A stretch of DNA of 64,000 bases from Yarrowia lipolytica (GCF_001761485.1 NC_090773.1:2108001-2172000), one strand, 5' to 3'; positions 11,094 through 22,290 are shown, counted from the first letter of the stretch. Notes: generated by a model not told the origin, from the letters alone. Program-made: numbers and translations.

Positions 11094-11999
11094 ATGAAGT
11101 TCTCTGCTGTTGCCATTGCTCTTACTGCCGCCGTTGTCTTTGCTGCTCCTCACGAGGGACATGACCACGGAGATGCTCCTGCTCCCACCCCTGTCGCTGC
11201 TGCCGATGGACACGCTGGTCATGATCACGCTCACGACCATGATCACGATCATGACCACGACCATGACCACGATCATGACCATGACCACGACCATGGCCAC
11301 GATCATGATCACTCTCACGAGGGCCATGATCACGACCATGACCACGATCATGATCACTCTCACGAGGGCCATGATCACGACCATGACCACGATCATGATC
11401 ACTCTCATGAGGGACATGATCACGACCACGACCACGACCACGACCACGAGGAAGCTGTTTCCCCCGTCACATCTGCCGCAGCCTCTGCCGCTCCCGCTCC
11501 TTCCGGAGAGCACAGCCATGACCACTCTCACGAAGGACATGACCACGATCACGACCATGACCACGATCACGACCATGACCACGATCACGACCATGACCAC
11601 TCTCACGAGGGACATGACCACGATCACGACCATGATCATGACCACGAGGGACATGACCACGACCATGACCACGAGGAAGCCGTTTCCCCCGTCACCTCCG
11701 CCGCAGCCTCCGCCGCTCCCACTCCTTCAGGAGAGCACAGCCATGACCACGATCACGACCACGACCACGACCACGATCACGACCACGACCACGATCACGA
11801 CCACGATCACGATCATGACCACGATCACAGCTCTGTTGCCCCTGGTGCTCAGTCCGAGGCTCCTTCAGCCACCGGAGCTTCTCCCGAGGCTCCTTCTCAG
11901 GCTGTTCCCTCGGAGACTCTGGTTGCCCAGGCTAATGGAGCCTCCAACGTTCTGCCCGGTGCCGTTGCTCTCGTCGCCGTTGCCGCTGCTCTTCTCTAA
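11094..11999 (+). CDS. Secreted His-Asp repeat protein, probably GPI-anchored
   Basis: The 301-residue protein starts with a signal peptide (about 1-18, ending VFAAP) and ends with a hydrophobic run after NGASNV, which is a good GPI-attachment signal with no basic residue after it. The middle consists of three long blocks of alternating His and Asp, broken by HSHEGHDH. The blocks are separated by two copies of a Ser/Ala/Pro spacer beginning [13 protein letters not shown]. Such density of His and acidic residues predicts binding of Zn, Cu or Ni at the cell surface; that is inference. The His and Asp codons are mixed (CAC/CAT, GAC/GAT), so it is not a simple microsatellite. Length is likely polymorphic between strains. 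Translations of the other frames are artefacts of the repeat. Confidence 0.88.
   Translation: MKFSAVAIALTAAVVFAAPHEGHDHGDAPAPTPVAAADGHAGHDHAHDHDHDHDHDHDHDHDHDHDHGHDHDHSHEGHDHDHDHDHDHSHEGHDHDHDHDHDHSHEGHDHDHDHDHDHEEAVSPVTSAAASAAPAPSGEHSHDHSHEGHDHDHDHDHDHDHDHDHDHDHSHEGHDHDHDHDHDHEGHDHDHDHEEAVSPVTSAAASAAPTPSGEHSHDHDHDHDHDHDHDHDHDHDHDHDHDHDHSSVAPGAQSEAPSATGASPEAPSQAVPSETLVAQANGASNVLPGAVALVAVAAALL
11448..11750 (+). repeat. Duplicated spacer plus His-Asp unit inside the repeat gene
   Basis: The segment starting GAGGAAGC at 11448 recurs at 11673, 225 bp (75 codons) later, with near-identical sequence for about 75 bp and silent or conservative changes. The period is a multiple of three, so copy-number change keeps the frame. 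Confidence 0.85.
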
Positions 12000-12212
12000 T
12001 CCACTCCGCCAGCATCATTTTGTTGACTCAATTAATATTACTTCTTACTTCTCAATCGCAATCTGTAGAGAAGAACGTCTTGGAACTGTAACTGTTGCTA
12101 AATATTTGCGAGCACAATGTGCACTCGTTGTCTCAATTGGTTCTCCTTAGGCCCGTTCTTAATCGTATATCCCCCTTGCTGTTGAATCTTGTAGATATCT
12201 GCTTCAACACAT

Positions 12213-12512
12213 ATGGCTGACGAATTGAACAACCAGTTTTATTACGGCGACAAAGCCGGAGTTCATTTCCCTCCCCAAAACAAGGAGTACTTCCAAGAGC
12301 TCATCGACTACCACAAGAAGGACCTCTCCATCGACCAAGATATCCTGGCTGTGCTGAACAAGAAAGTCCAAGCCCAGGGAGGAGAACCGACGGAAGAGCA
12401 AGAGGAAGAAATCTATTACGCCCACGACCGAATTGAGCTGGCTCAGAAGTCCATTACGTATTACAAGGGAATGCTCGACCGACTGGCCAAGGGGTTGAGA
12501 GTTCCTGTTTAG
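12213..12512 (+). CDS. Small helical-hairpin protein, family member 1
   Basis: The 99-residue protein is unknown to me by name. It is highly charged and predicted to form two amphipathic helices (about 24-50 and 60-93) joined by a Gly/Pro turn (QGGEPTEEQEEE). From the turn proline to the C terminus it aligns without gaps to the small protein at 19629, ending at the same position: P, E, Q, EE, then YKxxL, L, KG/RG and R are shared or conservatively replaced. It aligns more weakly to the one at 17630. There is no signal peptide, so it is probably cytosolic. The first in-frame ATG is used (cacatATGg). It lies 213 bp downstream of the His-Asp gene on the same strand. Confidence 0.72.
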   Translation: MADELNNQFYYGDKAGVHFPPQNKEYFQELIDYHKKDLSIDQDILAVLNKKVQAQGGEPTEEQEEEIYYAHDRIELAQKSITYYKGMLDRLAKGLRVPV

Positions 12513-13059
12513 GATATGTGCCATAGATTAATGATCAAGTATAAGTGCGAGGGTTGCAAGAGAAGTGGTGGTTGATTGAGGGATGTACGGGAAGTGGATG
12601 GTTGTTTCTCGTGGAGAAGTCTAGCCCATCATCTACCTCCTACTGGAAGTACATGTACTGTACATAGAGTACTGTAGCCTACTGTGGCCTGATATTATAC
12701 CGACCCATATATTATACCAGACACACCCGCTTCGATCAGATCTCTTTTTTTCATTAAACATCTCACTCGCCGCAAGGGTAAATCTCCCATACTTGGAATG
12801 AGCAGCAACTTATAATCCCAGATGGTAGTGCTGCTGCAACATTCAGGTCTAGCTCTGACGAAAAGTCAAGGATATTGATGGGCTCTGGTAGACAATCAAC
12901 ATTGTAGAGTTACAATACCGTAGAATTGTTATTATGAAGTAATGGATACCAGACCGCATCTATCCCCCCTAGATTCTGTCTCATTTGTGGGTCAATTCCG
13001 GCTCTCTCATGTCTCACCCACCTCCCACGCTCACCTCCTTCGAATCCCGAAATCGGTAG

Positions 13060-13103
13060 AAGAAAGAAGGAAGAAAGAAGGAAGAAAGAAGGAAGAAAGA
13101 AAG
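13060..13103. repeat. Minisatellite, 11 bp x 4
   Basis: Four head-to-tail copies of AAGAAAGAAGG, the last slightly diverged; purine-only on the plus strand. Confidence 0.85.
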
Positions 13104-14767
13104 AAATAAGGAGTCCTCTGATGTGTTAATTGTATAGACAAGCGAGTATTTCACAAGAGTCAAGCTTCAATAGTGCTTTTCCAGTCGCGATACCCGTACA
13201 TGCTACTTGTAGTAGAAACACCTCAGATTCTGCTTCTCAGACTCGCTCAAACATACCATGAAAGACTGCTTCTACCACGGCTTTCTGCCGGTCGCTGAAT
13301 GGCTTGCTCCCAAACTAGGAATTGCTTTTTGAATCCTTCAGGTCCAAAGAGAGCTGGAACTAAACCGAGGGGTGTAGATCTGAGAGAAGATCTGAGAACA
13401 GGAGAGATGACCCAGGAACGGTAAGACACTAATCTGGATAAAGGACAACAATCAGGAGCTGGAGCCCTCAATTAATTATACAAAGATGCGCTCCAGAGAC
13501 TGCTTGGGGTTGGGGTTGGTGTGAGAAGGCGATCATAAGTAATTGAAGAGTAGAAGAGAGCGGAGTCAGTGAAGAGTGACATGTGTGGACCAAACTGCGT
13601 GTGTTCGATTTGATTCAATGTTGCTTTATTAACAACTTGAGGCCTTACAAAAAGACGAGGACTGGTACAGCCAGCTTCTCATGTTCTTTTCTACTCGTAC
13701 ATGTCTGGTGGTCAAACACCATCACTTAGCGTATTCAGAGCAAGCAATTGTGAAAGAAGATGAGGTAGGAAATAAACGCAGTCAGCAGAGGTTTGTAGAG
13801 CCGTCCGGAGGATTTGCGAGGTTTATTGGGTTCAATAATGGTTTATGGGGGTTCGATATACGGTTGAGAACCAGTAATCTCTAGATGGAGAGAGATGAGA
13901 CACCAGACAGAGAAAAATAGATACGGAGAGTAGCCAGAGAGCCTCCATTCCATCTCATACAAATGAAGAAGAACTCTTTGCACCTGAATTCGCCCGAAAT
14001 ATCATGGAACTTACTCTGGTGATCTGTACATGGTGCATGACAATGTAACATCCAGAGTTTGATCCATGGTTGGAACGGATCCCTGGACAGTTCTGAAAAC
14101 AGGTGCAACAACCAAAACAGTTGCAATAACCATTACGCATTCTTCACAGCTTGTCTTAGTCAGCAGCTCTAGATACGCTTAGTGTCGACACTCCATATTG
14201 TCTAACAGAGGTTCATCTCCCCCACAGCATCACTCATTGGAGCCGATTGAGATGGTAGAGTTAGATTTAAGACGAGGTGGTTTAGTTGACTTTGGAGATC
14301 ATTCGACTTCAAGTTGGAGTCACACATGTCTACTCATAGGCCCGCTTGCCTTAGAGAAGACCTAGGTGACCTACTGTACTACAAGTAGCACAGCTTCCTC
14401 TACGATGATTTACTACCCCCACACGTCCGAATCTGGGTTGGCCAGTCGACAATCAAATACCTCCTCGCCACAGGTTGACGGTTCAGAGATCCAACTCTCT
14501 CTAAGACCCTTGCTTATATTGACGCTGGTGAGAAGTTAATCGGGTTGGAGCGAATTTTGTACATGTAGATTGTGCCCGGTAGAGTGAAGATGGAGACATG
14601 GAAACTTGATACTTCAAACAATTGAGGCCAGGAGAATTCACCAGTACCTTCTTTTTGTTATTATGATTCGAAACGACTAAGCCATACACACCCACTCTGC
14701 CTCCCCATAATACTGTCTAAAAACTCTATCCACCCGATCGAAGGCCCGGTGAGATGGACCAGCTTTG

Positions 14768-14775
14768 TATATAAA
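14768..14775 (+). promoter_or_regulatory. TATA box of the aspartyl protease gene
   Basis: TATATAAA about 50 bp upstream of the ATG at 14823. Confidence 0.6.
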
Positions 14776-14822
14776 CGCTGGAATTGCTCCAGTCTTTTTC
14801 CTACATCACAATCACTCGGAAA

Positions 14823-15998
14823 ATGATCTTATCCAACCTTCTGCTGGCCTCTGTGGTCTCTGCTGCTGTCATCGGTCTCCCTCTTCAGGCCCGCGATCTG
14901 AAGGACGCCTCTCCTGCGATCAAGGCCCATCTAGAGGCTCGTCAAGACAAGCCTCTACATGGATCAATGTCGCTTGAGGGTGTTTACTACCAGGCTGATC
15001 TTGAGATTGGAACCCCTCCCCAGAAAGTCAGTGTTACCTTCGACACTGGCTCTCCTCTACTGTGGGTGCCCGGTGCCAACTCCACCTCTTGTGAAAAGAA
15101 TGAGTGTATCTCCAGCTTCGATAACTCCAAATCTTCTACCTGGAGATACAACAAGCCGGGCGAGGATTGGGGAGGATCGGGAAACTGGGGCTTTGATACT
15201 GTTTCTTACGTCGGAGTAAGTCTGGAGGACTTCAACGTCTACGTCAGTAGCGACAACATCGCTTACAAGGGACATAACCTCGGTATCTGGGGCCAGTCTC
15301 CCAATAAAGATATCAAGGGTAGTTTCGTCCAGGGTCTGGCTGCGCTAGGAAAGATTTCCAGACCCATCTACTCCCTCAACTCCGAGTACTACGTCAATTA
15401 CGACACCAAGGAAACCCAGGGCACCGTTACCAACGTTTACTACGGAGGCTTTGACAAGAAAAAGTACCAGGGACCTCTGACCACCATCAACACCAGTGGT
15501 TACGGTGCCTACGGTATCCCCATTTCGGGTCTGCTCGTCAACGGCGAGAAGATCAAGGGAGAGCGAAACCATGCGGTTGTTCTGGACACTGGAGGAGTCA
15601 ACTTTGACATCACCAACAACACCCTTGGAGCTGTGGCTCGAGCCAACGGCGGAGGATGGGGAAGCAAGGGTTGGGAGCTCAAGTGCGGAACCAAACCCAC
15701 TCTCACCTACGAGTTTGGATACACCACCATTGATCTGGATCTTACCGTGTACGTTACAAAGGACTCTGATGGAATCTGTCGGTTCCATAATCTGCGAGTG
15801 GTTTCTGACAACAAGGGGACTCTGCTAACCGGCCCTGCTCTCATTTCTCGAGCTCTTGTCATCTATGATAACGACCGAAGCCAGATCACCGTCGGACGAG
15901 CTCGATACACCAAGGAGTCTGAGGTAGTTGAAATCACCGGCGACATCCCCGGAGCCGTGCTTTACACGGACTTTCTTGCTGGTAAGCCGCTGAACTGA
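14823..15998 (+). CDS. Secreted pepsin-family (A1) aspartic protease
   Basis: The 391-residue preproprotein has a signal peptide (about 1-18, MILSNLLLASVVSAAV), a propeptide ending near the EARQDK region, and an A1 peptidase domain starting YYQADLEIGTPPQKV. The first catalytic motif is FDTGSPLLWV (Asp74). The second is VVLDTGGVNF (Asp255), where the usual DTGT/DSGT third position is Gly. There is no GPI tail at the C terminus, so it is probably released. It belongs to the expanded extracellular acid or alkaline protease set of this yeast. I start at 14823 because the signal peptide begins there; an in-frame ATG 39 bases upstream (14784) would lie too close to the TATA box. Confidence 0.9.
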   Translation: MILSNLLLASVVSAAVIGLPLQARDLKDASPAIKAHLEARQDKPLHGSMSLEGVYYQADLEIGTPPQKVSVTFDTGSPLLWVPGANSTSCEKNECISSFDNSKSSTWRYNKPGEDWGGSGNWGFDTVSYVGVSLEDFNVYVSSDNIAYKGHNLGIWGQSPNKDIKGSFVQGLAALGKISRPIYSLNSEYYVNYDTKETQGTVTNVYYGGFDKKKYQGPLTTINTSGYGAYGIPISGLLVNGEKIKGERNHAVVLDTGGVNFDITNNTLGAVARANGGGWGSKGWELKCGTKPTLTYEFGYTTIDLDLTVYVTKDSDGICRFHNLRVVSDNKGTLLTGPALISRALVIYDNDRSQITVGRARYTKESEVVEITGDIPGAVLYTDFLAGKPLN

Positions 15999-17629
15999 CT
16001 TACTTAATTGAGATTCTTAGGGACTTGTGGAGCCCGTAATCGAGACTACAACAGAGATGAGCACAGGCGCGAACGGAGATGAACATTCACAAAGGCGTTT
16101 GCAGAACGATATCATGTTTCGACCAGTTCACTTGTAGTTGGTAGAAAGACTGGTATTTCATCACTGCAAGTAGCGAGAACCTCAGTCCATACGCCAAACA
16201 GACACACGTACCCAAGTCCTCAAGTCTCATGCCATATTTGCCCAGCAGTCCACTCATTAAACACTGTACAACTCTATGCAAACGCAGAAGCCATCATAAT
16301 CGTTCTAATTACTTGTATTCCAGCGTTCCTGTCACCTACCACATCACCCAAACTGGCCAAAGGCACCTGTGAAAGTTCCTCTCGTGATAATGTGATGTGA
16401 TATCTGGGATACAACGAGTCGCATCAGTAGTACGAGCGATGAGCTAGAAGGTTGGAAACTGCTGGAATCTTCCACCACTCTCCCATCACCTCCTTTTTCA
16501 AGTAAATCTCCGCACTGTAGCGTTCAGGGGTAGGTTTGCAGGTTCAGGGGTATACCATGGTATTGTAGAAGCCGGAACAAACGACGGGATTAGTACGACA
16601 TAGAAAAGAGATAAACGAAATCCAGCTTTGAAAATGAGATTCACCGATCGAGCCGATTCGAATGAGTATACGCAACCCCGATTTCAAGCACTCGCCAACG
16701 ACCACCAACGATACCTGGAGGGCTAATCTGGCTTGCTTACAGAAGCAGCCTATAATTGAGAAGACATCAAGTGGACAACAAAAGCCACCAGACGCAACCA
16801 TGGCAGATATTCGTCGCATCACGTGTCACGCGCAAACAACAACATTCAAGACATACGACAGGGCTGACAGAGGCTAAAGGGCGGTTAGGAGTTAGTTTGA
16901 GGGGATTTGCGAGACTCGAAATGAACCTCGTGGCTGAAAATACCCCGTTTCCGATGATTTCGTTTCCGAATTACCGTTTCCGCACTCTTTCTTCACGTAT
17001 TCAGTTCCATGGATCCTCGCACTATCGGCCAATTTAGCCCGATTTGGTAGGTCTTTGTTGCCGAGCGATCTCGCAGAAAATATGCGTTTTTAGACATGTA
17101 CTGCAGGGAAGGTAATATCCAACTGACGTTTCGGGCTGCATAAAACGATGCAAACGGGATGTTTTTTTTATTATGGAAACAATGGTTTTTGAGACGTCTG
17201 TAAAATGCGCTAGAGTAATGGTAGAGAGACGAGGGCTTCACCGTCCGATCCACCCAGAATAGAGGATTTGATTGATATAAGAATTGAGTTAATCAGACAG
17301 AAGGAAGGCGGGCTAGAGACGATCCAAAATCTCCAAAATCTGCACATGGGTAAAATACCTTGCCGAGAGCAATATTACTCGGTTGACACCAAGAAACACC
17401 CCGGAAAACGTTCTCAAACGCTTTATTATATAGCATGCTGCTGCACATGACAGATTCTGACCCCGCTCTATCTTGCGTTACAGCACAAGGGCCCACAACC
17501 TAGTGTCTATCAACTCAACCTAGATGGTGTGCACTTGGTATAATAATCTGTGTGCTCTTAGCTCTTAGTGTCCGATTTAGCTGGCCGTATATATATCTTG
17601 AGGTGGTAACCCTAGCAACCCACCCAGTT
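15999..17629. other. Gene-free region
   Basis: 1.6 kb between the protease and the second small helical protein. No credible coding frame or structured RNA seen. A TATA element is present near its right end. Confidence 0.55.
17588..17596 (+). promoter_or_regulatory. TATA element upstream of small helical protein 2
   Basis: TATATATAT about 35 bp upstream of the ATG at 17630. The distance is short, so transcription would begin very near the start codon. Confidence 0.45.
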
Positions 17630-17923
17630 ATGACCACGTCCAACTACTACCCGCCTGATTACAACGGCAAAGTCGACCGTATGACGTCCAACAGCGAGTT
17701 CGAGTGCTGTTTGGCCGTCAAGCATGTCGAGGAGCTCATTAGATACGCCAAATACCAGTACGACCGAATGAAGAGCTGGGGTGTGTGGGATCCGCAGGAA
17801 GCCCGAAAGATGCGTGACGAATATGAACGCCATGTCATGAGACTGGAGCAAAAGCTGCGGTTCTACAGAAGTGATTTGGAGTCTTTCACAATGAGAGGAG
17901 GAGATTTCGAGCTGTTTACCTGA
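17630..17923 (+). CDS. Small helical protein, probable family member 2
   Basis: The 97-residue protein starts at the ATG at 17630, the first in its frame. It is charged and largely helical, with a central turn SWGVWDPQEARK and a C-terminal helix that runs into TMRGG. Aligned from the turn proline without gaps, it shares LxQK, Y, and Met-Arg-Gly with the proteins at 12213 and 19629. It is the most diverged of the three, with a short C-terminal extension. It has two adjacent Cys (ECCLAV) near residue 25. Function unknown; probably cytosolic. A TATA element lies just upstream. Confidence 0.65.
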   Translation: MTTSNYYPPDYNGKVDRMTSNSEFECCLAVKHVEELIRYAKYQYDRMKSWGVWDPQEARKMRDEYERHVMRLEQKLRFYRSDLESFTMRGGDFELFT

Positions 17924-19628
17924 GATGCGGGACAGAAAGATGAACCCGCAGGCTCCAATAAAAGCAATTGTCCTCCTCCTGGGTATCTCGGCGACACATT
18001 GGTTTAGATTCATTTTGTGTGTACTTGATCATATTGTAATTTTCAGCTTCTTCGGTGGGGTACCAGCTCGGGCAAAGTATGGACGTAGTAACTGAGGCGA
18101 GATGATCATTTAGACCGGCTCTGCTAACTCATAGTGTGTACGTAGTGCGAATCACAGATCTGAAACCAGTTGTTCAGTTGGGCCAGTAGCAATGGCTGAT
18201 AACCTGCAATACGCAGCGGACTATCCACTTTATCAACTCCCTACTCGTACTGGTGCTAAAATAGCGCCAGATTAGCGCTTTGGTACAGAGCAACGAGATT
18301 CCATTGCTAGTCTGAAAACGTGGTTGTAGTTACAAGAGCGAGGTTCATTTGAGCTCATCCAAGGTGAGTACACAGAATTATTGACTCTGTACGGCTGTAC
18401 TGACAGGATGGGTAAGCATGTAAATGACGATTATGGCATGTTAGAGGGATTTCATAGTTTCATAGTGCGGAAATAGTAGACCGACGAAACCAAACATGCG
18501 ATCAACATGAGAAGTTCGAACTAGCGACAGCTGTGCACTTTAGTAGCCGTGCAGACATTAGCCCAGTGCTTTGCCGATGCACGGATGCATCTAGCCACTC
18601 AACAGTAGCACCTATACTATAGAGGGTAGCGGACTACGGATGTTTGATGGAGCTTGACGGGGAAATTGGTTCTCAATGTTGCAACAAGTACAGCGTCGTA
18701 CCCGTAAGAGCTTAGATGATGGTTTTGGGACAGATAGGTGTGCCGTAGATCAATTCTGTAGGAATCTGTGGTGAACTTCTAAGCCCTCTGTTCCGCAACA
18801 ATTCTGCCTGAAAGACTTCCCAGCTTCAGCCATACTAAATCTGCCTCTACTTGTAGATAGGCAAGTAGGATGAACCGGAAAGAACAGACACGGTTTTATA
18901 TTGTCGTAAATTGACACAAGAGTCTCAAAGTATTGGTATCCAATAGTCTCCAAAAAGGCACCTTCTCAGTATCTCTCAATCACCCAAGTGGCATCTTCAT
19001 AGAACAAAACCGATCAACATACGAGTGCAGAGACTTAGAGAATATGAATATGAGCCATTTCAAGGCAATTGGTCAACTTTTCTCCCCAAAACAAGCCTCT
19101 TTTCCATTAATTATCGACTTTCTTCTTTCCCTCTTTCCCTTTTTCTCGTCACTCCGCCTAACTGGGTCATAATTAACCCAAACAGGTGGAGATTTTCACT
19201 AGCCCGCAATTCCCAAACAAAGACTTGTCACCAAAACTTTTACATTGATCCAACCAACAGCCCCGATTTTATCCCCACTCCTTTGGCTGTCCAATACCAC
19301 CCTGAAATTTTACATTTCGGGCAAGGTTTCTCTTCACGTGACGTCGATCGCAGGGAGGTCTCAGAGCTAACACATGGGATGGGGGAAGTACCGTTGTTGG
19401 AGAAGCGGCCCGGGTAAGAGGAATGGGGGATATGTAAATACCCGCATGTCGTCGGTGTGGAGTCGGTCTTTTTTATTCGCTCGGAAACCAAATGGTGTTT
19501 TCGGCGCCCGGCGCCACCGGCACCCACCACTGGGACGTCCTGCAGTCTCCTACCATGCAGGGTTGCGATAATATCGGCTGGTCCAGGGGCGATATAAAGA
19601 CGTTGCAGGGTCTTCTTCACCGGCAAAC
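17924..19628. other. Gene-free region
   Basis: 1.7 kb with no credible coding frame. A GTGAGT at about 18364 resembles a splice donor, but no start codon or acceptor fits. A TATA element lies at the right end. Confidence 0.55.
19593..19598 (+). promoter_or_regulatory. TATA box of small helical protein 3
   Basis: TATAAA about 30 bp upstream of the ATG at 19629, in GC-richer surroundings. Confidence 0.5.
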
Positions 19629-19892
19629 ATGACCCATACCGACTCAATCACTGCCGAGCAGCCCCTTCGAACCAAGTCCGACGTTCTGGCGTCGATTGGC
19701 AACCTCAAGCAGCGCATCGAGGAGGCCAACGTTGCGCTCAAGGCTGCCACCGAGGGGGACGGGGTGCCCAATGAGCAGCAGCAGGAGGAAATGGCCGAGG
19801 TCAGCGAGTTTGTCCAGATTTACAAGCGCAATCTCGAGAGGGAGGAGGAGAATCTCCAGAAGCTGATGCGGGGCGAGCGGTTGACTTTTTGA
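19629..19892 (+). CDS. Small helical-hairpin protein, family member 3
   Basis: The 87-residue charged protein has two predicted amphipathic helices (about 16-42 and 50-83) joined by the turn EGDGVPNEQQQEE. Its last 41 residues align gaplessly with the end of the protein at 12213, including the shared turn P-x-E-x-Q-x-EE, hydrophobic heptad positions and the final [KR]-G-x-R three residues from the end. Codon use is well adapted (AAG, GAG, CTC, CGA/CGC), which supports a real, expressed gene. No signal peptide or membrane helix. Function unknown; a coiled-coil partner or regulator is a guess. Confidence 0.74.
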   Translation: MTHTDSITAEQPLRTKSDVLASIGNLKQRIEEANVALKAATEGDGVPNEQQQEEMAEVSEFVQIYKRNLEREEENLQKLMRGERLTF

Positions 19893-20256
19893 GCGGTGAC
19901 TTTGAGGAGACCTTTCGAAGAACAAGTGCCCCTCTCGAGCAATCTGCTGCGACAACACGAGGACAAACAACTATGCCGACGACAATGAAAACCAGTTTTG
20001 CCACATTACCATCAGGTGTGATATCGCGATATTGACGTCAGATCTGCCCCTCGTCCTAGAACACCAAATATGAAAATAAACACAAGTTGTGAAGAGCGTG
20101 AGAGACCGGGATGTACTTGAGAGACAATGTTTGAGTGAACGAGTGCGCTGTTGGCAGGATCATTCGTGAGTTACACTGACTGGAGCTGTGACCACAGTAC
20201 TGTTTCGTGACTTGATACAGACCCAGAGCGAAAAGTAGGGAACTCATTGTCGCTAC

Positions 20257-20322
20257 AAAAAAAAAAAAAAAGGAAGAAAAAAGCAAAAAGAAATAAAAAA
20301 GAAATATGAAAAAATATAAACA
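20257..20322. repeat. A-rich low-complexity tract
   Basis: Begins with about 14 A and continues as A-rich sequence with scattered G and T. No element body recognised on either side. Confidence 0.8.
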
Positions 20323-21539
20323 CAATTCACTGCTGTGCTTCAATGGACCGTTGATCAAACCTCATGTCTGATTGATATGGGAGTGAAGGAGAAAATACTT
20401 ATCAAAAAAATCTACTGAAATCGACGACAAGAAATCCTCCTCTTTGACAAGCTACAAGCTACAGTGCAAGTATATGTTGTAGTGTGGAAGTGCCATTCGA
20501 TGTTACCCTCTCATTACTATATCTTGTATTGTTCTGTATGTATCTCAAACACTTGCAAATACTCCGTGTTCTGCTACATGGAGATATCCGAGGTTCTACT
20601 CTTGCCAGACTGTCCATCACAGTACGCTGGTTATCGTGTAAGGTTCGTGCCGGAGATGCATTATCCAAACCCAAAGATACCATGGCTGGGATGAGTTGCA
20701 GTTGGCCCACGCGGGCTTTTCACCTTGACATGTATGGTGGATTATCATGTTGGAGTCTCCGTCGTCATCTTTACTCCTCAGCCCGTATATATCTATTAAA
20801 CGACATGTTAACAGATTGGGGACACCGATAGGTGTATCGACAAAGCCCTCCGGCGCCAAACCTTTTTTACACGCGAGCTCATCATCTTTGCATGTGAGAC
20901 GTGACTGCTGGGGACAAGTTGCTGTACACTCCTCCTCGAAGTCACCACCATCGCCGATCGACATGGGAGTTGGGGAGTGAGTATTTGGTCGGTTCTCACG
21001 ATTTCCAGGGTTCCACGAGGATATTTGCCTTCGGACGTGACCTAGAGTGAGTTGGAACGACCTTGACTCGTGTGTGCCTCTCCGGATTTGGAGAGAAAGG
21101 CATAATAAAGACAGTGACGAGAGATGAAGACGGACTTTCCCATAGAGCGTCAATGATGACTGTTGTCTCAACTTTTTCGAGGCCGGTATTACAATCGTGC
21201 TGGCTGTTGATGACGAGTTCAACCTGCCATCTAGCGCCTGCGGAACTTCAAGTATGTACATACTGTACAGGACAAGCAGCTCGAAGATACGAGAGACAGT
21301 CTGGCCGATTTTGTGTAATCTGCAGACCCGGGGGCACTTGTGTTCAGGGCTAGACGAATCTTGCAAGAGTGAAACACAAGGGTGCGTTCAAGAAGGTGGT
21401 TAAACATCCCCAACGGGATAAGACTTCTTGACGACAAGGACTTATGAATCTCTGACATATTGTCCTACTCCTAAAAAGAGGTCTCCATTTTCTGGAAATT
21501 ATCCATGCTGCTCTACTACGCCGCAGTACGAGGGGTGAT

Positions 21540-22290
21540 TAGACATGGACATGTCCGATGTGGCTGCTGAACGGTTTGGCGGATGACTGGGTGGTGAGAC
21601 TCTTCTGGAATGCCACTCGGAGGACAGCTATCTCGAGGAATCCAAGAGCTTCCAGTTGCGATTCTTAGCAGGGAATTGGGAATCCATCTCAACGCCAAGG
21701 TAGTTGTCTCCAAGCTCATCGACATTGGACCACCGCCACGACGCCTTCAAAAGCACGCCTTTTCCAACGTCCGGGATCTGCTATTCCTCGGGTGGTTTAA
21801 TGAGAAGAACTGGGTCAATTACCACGATAGAACTGCTAGGATGGCTTACCGGCTAACCCGCATTGGTCCGACGTACCATCTGACGAACAGTGATGAAGCC
21901 AACCTGTTTACATTCGCCAATCAGAGACCCAAGTCTTGCGACAAGGAGGTGTGCAAGTTCGACTAGTGTATGACTTACCTTCACCATAACCAGAAGCACC
22001 GTTTCTGCCAGTCCGTTGATGCTGAGCCAGTTCGACAAGATATGGGAATGAAGACAATAGTGCCTCCGAGAATGTCTGCTCCGGGTTCCGAGACACCAAG
22101 CTCGATCCGGTCTGCTTCAACGACTGTAATTTCCAGTCAAGCTACTTTTTCAACTGTAGACCCCAACATTGCTGTTCTTTCTAGGGCGCCAAAGAGACGC
22201 CTACTAGCACCGCCTCAGGCATTGTTGATGACAGCGACCTTGACGAATCTGTATACGAATGAAGCCGCCATTGGCAAGTGGCCGATCCAT
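21540..22290 (+). pseudogene. Possible decayed protein-coding region, Cys-bearing
   Basis: Several successive open stretches in different plus-strand frames have protein-like composition. One runs 21610-21963 and ends with a Cys-containing segment (SCDKEVC). A later one reads DPVCFNDCNFQSSYFFNC, and another runs TPTSTASGIVDDSDLDESVY. None is a complete gene. The pattern suggests an old, broken coding sequence, perhaps of a secreted Cys-rich protein, but I do not recognise a family. Confidence 0.25.

Larger units (their letters stand above)
12513..14822. other. Gene-free region upstream of the aspartyl protease
   Basis: 2.3 kb without a credible gene. It contains a GAA-rich minisatellite, TACTGTAC motifs at 12656 and 14372, and TATA elements at its right end. 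A CTAACAG near 14199 resembles an intron acceptor, but no matching exon was found. Confidence 0.6.

Noticed and set aside
11110-12150. Met/Thr-rich 346-codon frame and minus-strand Val/Met-rich frame over the His-Asp gene
   Set aside because: Both are other-frame readings of the (CAC GAC) repeat; only the chosen frame has a signal peptide, spacers and GPI tail.
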